NCBI GenBank assembly: GCA_015484715.1
Contig: WFUY01000020.1
Coordinates: forward strand, 1 to 5,317
Source of the DNA: Thermoflexales bacterium
GTDB taxonomy: Bacteria; Chloroflexota; Anaerolineae; S140-20
Direction: 5' to 3'
DNA: 5,317 nt
Shown piece after piece: positions 1-3,593 of the stretch. The notes under the pieces are model-generated. The model had not been told where the DNA came from and did no database searches. It saw only the letters and a list, made by a program, of their open reading frames with translations. How positions within the stretch are numbered: position 1 is the first letter of the stretch; every line of letters begins with the position of its first letter. Position numbers and translations under genes: made by a program.

Positions 1-336
1 CTCCCGCTCGAAGCGGTCGGCCACCTGCCGGGCGATCCGGGCCGCGGCCCGATTGATCTCCAGCACCCGGTCCTGCAGGCCATACTCGGCCAGCGTGATC
101 CGGTTGCTGCGGAAGGTGTTGGTCTCCACCACCTCGCTGCCGGCGGCGAAGTAGCCGCTGTGGACCTCGGCCAGCACGTCGGGGCGGGTGATGGCCAGGT
201 AGTCGAAACAGCCGACGTACCGCTCACCGCCGAAGTCCTCGGCGGTGAGGGGGTACTTCTGCAGTTGGGTCCCGTTGGCTCCGTCGAAGACGACCACGTG
301 ATCGGCGATGGCCTCCAGGTAGCTTCTGCGCGGCAT
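1..336 (-). CDS. metH: Methionine synthase (cobalamin-dependent), N-terminal part; gene runs off the left edge
   Basis: This is the first 112 codons of a gene whose remainder lies beyond position 1. The translation begins MPRRSYLEAIADHVVVFDGA and continues with the homocysteine S-methyltransferase landmarks: DGANGT (residues about 18-23), GCFDYLAITRPDVLAEVH (about 42-59), then YFAAGSEVVETNTF and SNRITLAEYGLQDRV. These match the N-terminal barrel of MetH, which takes the methyl group from methylcobalamin to homocysteine in the cytosol. The Zn-binding cysteines, folate, cobalamin and reactivation domains would lie outside the window. The ATG at 334-336 is preceded by GGTGGGAGCT, a good ribosome binding site. 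The usual DGAMGT motif has N in place of M, which looks like family variation. A stand-alone homocysteine methyltransferase sharing only this domain cannot be excluded, but the extended similarity favours full-length MetH. Confidence 0.88.
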   Translation of the reverse strand, partial: MPRRSYLEAIADHVVVFDGANGTQLQKYPLTAEDFGGERYVGCFDYLAITRPDVLAEVHSGYFAAGSEVVETNTFRSNRITLAEYGLQDRVLEINRAAARIARQVADRFERE

Positions 337-355
337 AGCTCCCACCTCTGGGTGT

Positions 356-376
356 GACACGTGAGACGTGGAACGT
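356..376. repeat. Three heptad repeats (GRNACGT) in the metH leader
   Basis: Three consecutive 7-base units, GACACGT, GAGACGT and GGAACGT, sit between the predicted metH start site and its ribosome binding site. A further ACGT core follows at 386-389, slightly out of phase. The first two units generate a CACGTG palindrome at 358-363. The array resembles other short-period repeats between genes in this window in unit length but not in sequence. No function is evident. Confidence 0.6.
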
Positions 377-413
377 GTTCGGGTTACGTGATGGGTGTTG
401 CGTATGTGGGGGC

Positions 414-442
414 ATTATAGCCGGTTTTGGCCTTCTCAGCAA
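414..442 (-). promoter_or_regulatory. Candidate sigma-70 promoter for metH
   Basis: On the minus strand an exact TATAAT occupies 419-414. A weak -35 match, TTGCTG, lies at 442-437, giving a 17-base spacer. Transcription would start near 407 and give a leader of about 70 bases ahead of the metH ATG at 336. The -10 is strong and the -35 agrees with consensus mainly in its TTG. The leader is too short for a full SAM or cobalamin riboswitch, and no such fold was recognised. Confidence 0.6.
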
Positions 443-472
443 ATCGGGTCTTGCCCAGGTGCGGAGCCGACA

Positions 473-511
473 GGAAAGGGCGGCTCCCTGGCGCCGGGGA
501 ACCGCCCTTCC
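473..511 (-). terminator. Strong hairpin downstream of the ABC permease gene, possible terminator
   Basis: The arms GGAAAGGGCGG (473-483) and CCGCCCTTCC (502-511) pair over ten base pairs with one bulged A. An inner stem, TCCC (485-488) with GGGA (497-500), closes on a GC-rich loop containing the palindrome GGCGCC. It lies about 84 bases beyond the permease stop codon in the direction of transcription and before the metH promoter. A proper run of U after the stem is missing on both strands, so it could be a U-poor terminator, an mRNA 3'-end stabiliser or simply a palindrome. Confidence 0.5.
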
Positions 512-594
512 ATCAGACCTGCCCGCGAGGAAGGAGATCGCGTGCGCGGTCAACGGTCCGGCGTCCGCCTGCTCAGGACCATCCTGGTGGCGTG

Positions 595-1383
595 CTAGTC
601 CGTGCGGTTGAAGGCCCAGACGGCCGGCACCATGAAGGCGAGCCAGAAGAGGGCCAGCAGGACCACGTCGGTGGCGATGGGGTACAGGCGGACCATCTCC
701 AGGACGAAGTCGGGGACGCTTCCCCGCAGAGCCACCTGGCGGATGGGGTCCACCCCGTAGGTCATCGGGTCCACCCTGGCCAGCCATTCCAGCCAGAGAG
801 GAACTCCCTGCACGGGGAAGAAAGCCCCGCTCAGGAAGAACATCGGCATCAGGGTGAAGTTCATAATCAGGTGGAACCCCTCCATCGAGCGCATCCGGGA
901 GGCCATCAGGACGCCTAAGGAGGTCATCGTGGCCGCCGTCAGGAGCATCAGCGCCAGGAGGACGACGATCTGGTCCAGGCTGAGGTGGACGCCGATGAGA
1001 GGGGCCAGCAGCAGGATGATCGCCCCTTGGAACATGGCGACGGTGCTCCCGCCGGCCACCTTTCCCAGGGCCACGACGATGCGGGAGACGGGGGCGACCA
1101 GCACCTCCTTCAGGAAGCCGAACTGGCGGTCCCACACGATGGAGACGGCGGAGAAGACGGCGGTGAAGAGGACGGCCATCGCGATGATGCCGGGGAAGAG
1201 GAAGGACTGGAAGTCCAGTCGTCCTTGGGCCAACCCCGTCATCGTCGGTGAGAGGCCGGCGCCGAAGATGAAGAGGAAGAGCAAAGGCTGGGCCAGGGAA
1301 CCGATGATCCGAGACCGATCGCGGGAGAAGCGCAGCACATCCCGGTACCAGATGGTGTAGAGGCCCTTCAAATGTCGTCGCAT
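595..1383 (-). CDS. ABC-2 type transporter permease (DrrB-like drug or polyketide exporter subunit)
   Basis: This 262-residue protein has the size and layout of an ABC-2 family permease, the membrane half of an exporter paired with the ATPase encoded just upstream. About six hydrophobic segments are visible, near residues 27-44, 62-83, 108-131, 138-160, 172-190 and 235-257. Family landmarks are the cytoplasmic loop WDRQFGFLKEVLVAPVSR (84-101), which in this family is thought to contact the ATPase, the segment FFLSGAFFPV (182-191) and DPMTYGVDPIR (205-215). The cytoplasmic N-terminus is basic. A start nine codons earlier (TTG at 1410) is possible, but ATG at 1383 follows GAGGAGGT with 7-base spacing and is far better. 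The gene begins 5 bases after the ATPase stop codon, implying translational coupling. The transported compound cannot be told from sequence; antibiotics, lipids or polyketides are all known for relatives. Confidence 0.9.
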   Translation of the reverse strand: MRRHLKGLYTIWYRDVLRFSRDRSRIIGSLAQPLLFLFIFGAGLSPTMTGLAQGRLDFQSFLFPGIIAMAVLFTAVFSAVSIVWDRQFGFLKEVLVAPVSRIVVALGKVAGGSTVAMFQGAIILLLAPLIGVHLSLDQIVVLLALMLLTAATMTSLGVLMASRMRSMEGFHLIMNFTLMPMFFLSGAFFPVQGVPLWLEWLARVDPMTYGVDPIRQVALRGSVPDFVLEMVRLYPIATDVVLLALFWLAFMVPAVWAFNRTD

Positions 1384-1388
1384 CGCGG

Positions 1389-2387
1389 TTACCTCCTCGT
1401 CCCTCGCCAAGCCCGGGTGCGCAGCCGCATCCGCTCCACGGTGCTGCTCTCTTCCTCGCGGATGGTGCGTCCCGTCAGCCGGATGAAGACGTCCTCCAGA
1501 GTGGGACGGCGCAGGTTGATGCTCTGGACCTCGATGGTCGGCCCGGTGCCGTTGGAGAGCACCTGCACCAGCCGGGGGATGGCCTGGTCGCCCCGAGGGA
1601 GTTCCAGCACCAGGTCGCCGTTGACCTGGCGCACCTCCACGTCGAAGGCGGCCTGAAGCCGTTGGGCGGCCCCGGCGTTGTCGCTGGTGCGCAGGGTGAT
1701 CACGTCGCCGCCGACCATCGCCTTCAGGTTGTCCGGACTGTCCAGGGCCACGATCTCGCCGTGGTCAATGATGGCGATGCGGTCGGCGATCTCTGCTTCC
1801 TCCATGTAGTGGGTGGTCAGGAAGATGGTCGTGCCTTCCTGCTCGCGCAGCCGGATGACGTACTCCCAGATGTGGCGGCGGGTCTGGGGGTCCAGCCCCA
1901 GGGTGGGCTCGTCGAGGAAGAGGACGCGCGGCTGGTGCAATAGCCCTCGTGCCATCTCCAGACGGCGCTTCATCCCGCCGGAGAAGGTGCGCACCAGGCT
2001 GTCGGCCCGGTCGGCCAGTTCCACCAGCTCCAAAAGCGCCGGCGCCCGCTGGTTGAAGAGATCACGGGGCATACCGTAGAGCATCGCGTGGAAGCGGAGG
2101 TTTTCCATCGCCGTCAATTGGTCGTCCAAGCTGGGGTCCTGGAAGACCAGTCCGATGGACCGGCGGACGGCATCGGGATCGCGCCGGATGTCGTGGCCGG
2201 CGACCAGGGCAGTGCCCTCCGTGGGGCGCAGGAGCGTGCAGAGCATATTGATGGTCGTCGTCTTGCCCGCTCCGTTGGGTCCCAGGAACCCGAAGATCTC
2301 TCCCTGCTCCACGTCGAAGGTGACGCCCTTGACGGCGACCAAGTCGCCGAACTTGCGGACCAATCCTTGGGCTTCAATCGCTTTCAT
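1389..2387 (-). CDS. ABC exporter ATP-binding protein, DrrA-like (daunorubicin-resistance type)
   Basis: This 332-residue ATPase powers the adjacent ABC-2 permease from the cytoplasmic face of the membrane. All nucleotide-binding motifs are intact: Walker A GPNGAGKTT (36-44), Q-loop VFQDP with Q83, signature SGGMKRR (136-142), Walker B VLFLDEPT (155-162), D-loop GLDP (164-167) and switch histidine H193 in TTHYMEEAE. After the core comes the extra C-terminal domain typical of the DrrA group (about 213-306), ending in the diagnostic TLEDVFIRLTGR. A further tail of about 26 residues (307-332) is rich in Glu then Arg. Start choice is ATG at 2387 because GGGAGGG lies just upstream; the TTG at 2399 would engulf that site. 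It is the second gene of the marR-ATPase-permease set. The general role is certain; the substrate is unknown. Confidence 0.93.
   Translation of the reverse strand: MKAIEAQGLVRKFGDLVAVKGVTFDVEQGEIFGFLGPNGAGKTTTINMLCTLLRPTEGTALVAGHDIRRDPDAVRRSIGLVFQDPSLDDQLTAMENLRFHAMLYGMPRDLFNQRAPALLELVELADRADSLVRTFSGGMKRRLEMARGLLHQPRVLFLDEPTLGLDPQTRRHIWEYVIRLREQEGTTIFLTTHYMEEAEIADRIAIIDHGEIVALDSPDNLKAMVGGDVITLRTSDNAGAAQRLQAAFDVEVRQVNGDLVLELPRGDQAIPRLVQVLSNGTGPTIEVQSINLRRPTLEDVFIRLTGRTIREEESSTVERMRLRTRAWRGTRR
1391..1396 (-). promoter_or_regulatory. Ribosome binding site that fixes the permease start and overlaps the ATPase stop
   Basis: On the minus strand GGAGGT ends inside the TAA stop codon of the ATPase gene (GAGGAGGTAA) and lies 7 bases before the ATG at 1383. 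Ribosomes finishing the ATPase therefore stop on top of the permease ribosome binding site. This arrangement usually couples translation of two complex partners at similar levels. It also rules against the upstream TTG start, which would place this site inside the coding region. Confidence 0.85.
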
Positions 2388-2428
2388 CGTCCCTCCCAAT
2401 CTGTACGCTCGCGGATCTATTCAGCCTG

Positions 2429-2523
2429 CCCTCCCGCAGGTCACCGGTCGAGGGCGCTTTCAGCCCCGATGGGCTATTTGAAGCACGGTTTCGCGTCGGA
2501 AACGCGCCTAACCTGCGGGAGGG
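2429..2523. repeat. Nested inverted repeat between the regulator and ATPase genes
   Basis: A 13-base sequence, CCCTCCCGCAGGT (2429-2441), is exactly inverted as ACCTGCGGGAGGG (2511-2523). Between them are further smaller palindromes: AGCCC-CGAT-GGGCT at 2462-2475 and GTTTC/GAAAC around 2488-2503, with CGCGT/ACGCG as an alternative pairing. In addition, AGGGCGCTTTC near 2452 is nearly inverted against GAAACGCGCCT near 2500-2509. The left arm is itself part of a small hairpin, CCTGC/GCAGG, at 2425-2440. The 95-base unit could fold into a branched cruciform or RNA structure. It contains no open reading frame and fills most of the gap between genes. It may be a REP- or MITE-like dispersed element, an mRNA processing site or an attenuator. 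Confidence 0.7.
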
Positions 2524-2530
2524 TGAACAG

Positions 2531-3001
2531 TTACACGCGCTCGGTGATTCCCGAGGGGCCTTTCGTGGGGAAGTCGGCGGCGAAGAGGCGGTGGAGAACT
2601 TCCAGACCGGCGGCCAACTGCTCCCGCTCCTCGGCCGACAGAGTGGCGATCCTCTGGGCCAGCCGCTCCTCAATCTCGGCGTGAACCCGCAAGAAGAGGG
2701 CCCGGCCCTCGTCGGTGAGGCTCAGCAGCACCCGACGGCGGTCCTTCGGGTCCTGACTGCGGGCGACGAGGCCGCGCTCGACCAGGGCGGACACCGTCCG
2801 GGACATCGTGGGCAGGCTGACCGCCTGGCAGCGGGCCAAGTCGCTCATCCCCCGAGGCTCTCGGTAGAGCAGTGCCAGCACCCGATAGTGGGGCGGGACG
2901 AAGTTGCTCTCTGTCATGCGGCGCATCCGGGCGTGGACGGCACGCATCGCCAGGGGGATTAGTTCCAGGATGCGGCGGGCCAGTTGTTCGTTGGAGATCA
3001 C
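2531..3001 (-). CDS. MarR-family transcriptional regulator
   Basis: This 156-residue protein is a winged helix-turn-helix regulator of the MarR family; such proteins act as dimers and usually lose DNA binding when a small ligand or oxidant is sensed. The winged domain spans about residues 35-99, with recognition helix SLPTMSRTVSALVERGLV (62-79) and wing DPKDRRRVLLSLTDEG (84-99), including the conserved D..DRR. N- and C-terminal helices would form the dimer interface. The start is GTG at 3001, preceded by AAGGGAG at suitable spacing; the next Met is residue 19 and would remove a dimer helix. There is one cysteine, C58, just before the recognition helix, not at the N-terminal position used by OhrR-type peroxide sensors. 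The gene leads the exporter set, consistent with control of its own promoter and the transporter. Confidence 0.92.
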   Translation of the reverse strand: MISNEQLARRILELIPLAMRAVHARMRRMTESNFVPPHYRVLALLYREPRGMSDLARCQAVSLPTMSRTVSALVERGLVARSQDPKDRRRVLLSLTDEGRALFLRVHAEIEERLAQRIATLSAEEREQLAAGLEVLHRLFAADFPTKGPSGITERV

Positions 3002-3027
3002 CGGAGCTCCCTTTCTTGATGTTGTTA

Positions 3028-3044
3028 CTGCTAACGGTTAGTAG
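3028..3044. promoter_or_regulatory. Palindromic operator candidate for the MarR-type regulator
   Basis: CTGCTAACGGTTAGTAG is a 17-base near-palindrome about the central G at 3036, with seven of eight arm positions pairing. A third half-site, CTAA at 3047-3050, forms a second inverted pair with TTAG (3038-3041) and touches the -10 element. The palindrome spans roughly +1 to +16 of the predicted marR transcript, so a bound dimer would block initiation or early elongation. The size and position fit MarR-family operators. Binding by this particular regulator is an inference. Confidence 0.65.
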
Positions 3045-3049
3045 GGCTA

Positions 3050-3078
3050 ATTATATCATTCGTGGTCTGATTCGTCAA
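3050..3078 (-). promoter_or_regulatory. Strong sigma-70 promoter for the marR-ATPase-permease set
   Basis: On the minus strand TTGACG (3078-3073) and TATAAT (3055-3050) are separated by exactly 17 bases, and a TG one base ahead of the -10 makes it an extended -10. Transcription would start near 3043 and give a leader of about 42 bases before the GTG at 3001. No comparable promoter was seen ahead of the ATPase gene, so the three genes are probably transcribed together from here. Confidence 0.85.
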
Positions 3079-3108
3079 CCGTGGACCGCATACGACCGCC
3101 GACCGGGG

Positions 3109-3138
3109 GAGGCACCGGGGAGTGAGGCACCGAGGACC
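3109..3138. repeat. Two-copy 15-base tandem repeat
   Basis: GAGGCACCGGGGAGT (3109-3123) is followed directly by GAGGCACCGAGGACC (3124-3138), then by a decayed purine-rich continuation (GAGGAGTGGGAGAC). It lies in the middle of the marR-secG gap, distinct from but next to the heptad array. It looks like slippage-generated sequence with no evident function. Confidence 0.6.
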
Positions 3139-3177
3139 GAGGAGTGGGAGACAAAGGGCAGGGCGCGAGGAGCGAAC

Positions 3178-3256
3178 GACCGCTGACGGCCGACCGCTGA
3201 CCACCGACTACGGACTGCGGACTGTGGACTGCGGACCAAGCGACCAAAGGACCACC
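3178..3256 (+). repeat. GAC-initial heptad array running up to the secG promoter
   Basis: Nine 7-base units in strict register, each starting GAC, fill 3178-3240: GACCGCT, GACGGCC, GACCGCT, GACCACC, GACTACG, GACTGCG, GACTGTG, GACTGCG, GACCAAG. After a one-base slip come GACCAAA(G) and GACCACC, ending at 3256, the base before the -35 of secG. The consensus is roughly GACYNNG. The constant GAC with variable following bases differs from a simple slippage product. The array sits where upstream activator sites or UP-like contacts would be. Confidence 0.8.
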
Positions 3257-3285
3257 TTGGCACTTGGATGTCCCCGTGTTATAAT
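3257..3285 (+). promoter_or_regulatory. Strong sigma-70 promoter for secG
   Basis: TTGGCA (3257-3262) and TATAAT (3280-3285) are separated by 17 bases, and TG at 3277-3278 gives an extended -10. Transcription would start near 3292, leaving a leader of about 32 bases that includes the ribosome binding site AAAGGAGGG. It probably also serves the downstream solute-binding protein gene, since no separate promoter is visible before that gene. Confidence 0.85.
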
Positions 3286-3323
3286 CCCCTCCGCTATCTC
3301 CAGAATCGAAAGGAGGGTTCAGC

Positions 3324-3548
3324 GTGGCCACGGCTTTGAACATCGCTCAGATCATCGTCTCCATCGCCCTCATCGCCCTGATCCTGCTCCAGGCCAGGAC
3401 CTCGGGCGTGGGCGGCGTCTTTGGAGGCAGCGATACCTCGGTCGTCCGCACCCGGCGCGGTGTGGAGCGGACGATGTTCAACCTTACCATCGTCCTCTCC
3501 ATTGTCTTTTTCCTCGTCACGCTGCTCAACGTCATCCAGAGCGGCTAA
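3324..3548 (+). CDS. secG: Preprotein translocase subunit SecG
   Basis: This 74-residue membrane protein has the size and two-helix plan of SecG, the accessory subunit of the SecYEG channel that aids SecA-driven export. The first membrane segment (about residues 4-23) ends in ILLQ, followed by the glycine-rich loop GVGGVFGGS (28-36), a short basic stretch RTRRGVER (42-49) and the second membrane segment (about 50-71). This ILLQ then GG.FGG pattern is characteristic. The GTG start at 3324 follows AAAGGAGGG at good spacing. The gene begins about 32 bases after the predicted transcription start and is followed after 45 bases by the solute-binding protein gene in the same direction, with no terminator between. 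Confidence 0.93.
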   Translation: MATALNIAQIIVSIALIALILLQARTSGVGGVFGGSDTSVVRTRRGVERTMFNLTIVLSIVFFLVTLLNVIQSG

Positions 3549-3560
3549 CCCCCGCCGATC

Positions 3561-3593
3561 CGTTGACCTGTTGACCCGCTCACCCGCTGCACC
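3561..3593 (+). repeat. Octad repeats filling the secG-to-binding-protein gap
   Basis: Successive 8-base units CGTTGACC, TGTTGACC and CGCTCACC, then a 9-base CGCTGCACC, run directly into the GTG start codon of the next gene. They occupy the place where a ribosome binding site would be expected, and none is visible. The two TTGACC cores resemble -35 boxes, but no -10 follows before the start codon. Function is unknown. Confidence 0.55.

Larger units (their letters stand above)
3002..3323. other. Divergent control region between marR and secG, no gene
   Basis: This 322-base gap holds two outward-facing promoters and their leaders at its ends, with repeats between them. From left to right it contains the marR ribosome binding site, a palindromic operator candidate, the marR promoter, loose GACCGNN units (3084-3107), a 15-base tandem repeat, the GAC heptad array, and the secG promoter with its ribosome binding site. 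No plausible protein or RNA gene was seen in it. Confidence 0.75.

Noticed and set aside
337..407. A SAM or cobalamin riboswitch in the metH leader
   Set aside because: The predicted leader is only about 70 bases, is largely taken up by CACGT heptads, and shows no paired conserved core or B12-box-like element.
224..1135. A 303-codon minus-strand frame overlapping metH and the permease
   Set aside because: It covers two better-supported genes in another frame, is rich in Pro, Arg and Gly as is typical of out-of-frame GC-rich translation, and crosses the hairpin and the promoter region.
1384..1410. Upstream TTG start for the permease
   Set aside because: It would overlap the ATPase end and place the strong GGAGGT site inside the coding sequence. 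The ATG at 1383 has ideal spacing to that site.
2388..2399. Upstream TTG start for the ATPase
   Set aside because: The added residues MGGT are the translated ribosome binding site. The ATG at 2387 starts the conserved N-terminus MKAIEAQGLVRKFG.
2429..2523. Remnant of an insertion sequence
   Set aside because: There is no transposase fragment between or next to the inverted arms, and no flanking direct duplication was recognised. It is kept only as a repeat of unknown origin.
2400..2530. Internal promoter for the ATPase and permease genes
   Set aside because: No TATAAT-like box with a spaced -35 was found on the minus strand. Candidates such as AATAGA and AAATAG are poor matches.
3178..3256. 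CRISPR array
   Set aside because: Unit length is 7 bases with no spacers and no cas genes nearby; repeats and spacers of CRISPR arrays are each more than 20 bases.
3563..3576. Separate promoter for the binding-protein gene based on TTGACC boxes
   Set aside because: No -10 element occurs 15-19 bases downstream. The boxes belong to the octad repeat, and the start codon follows too soon.
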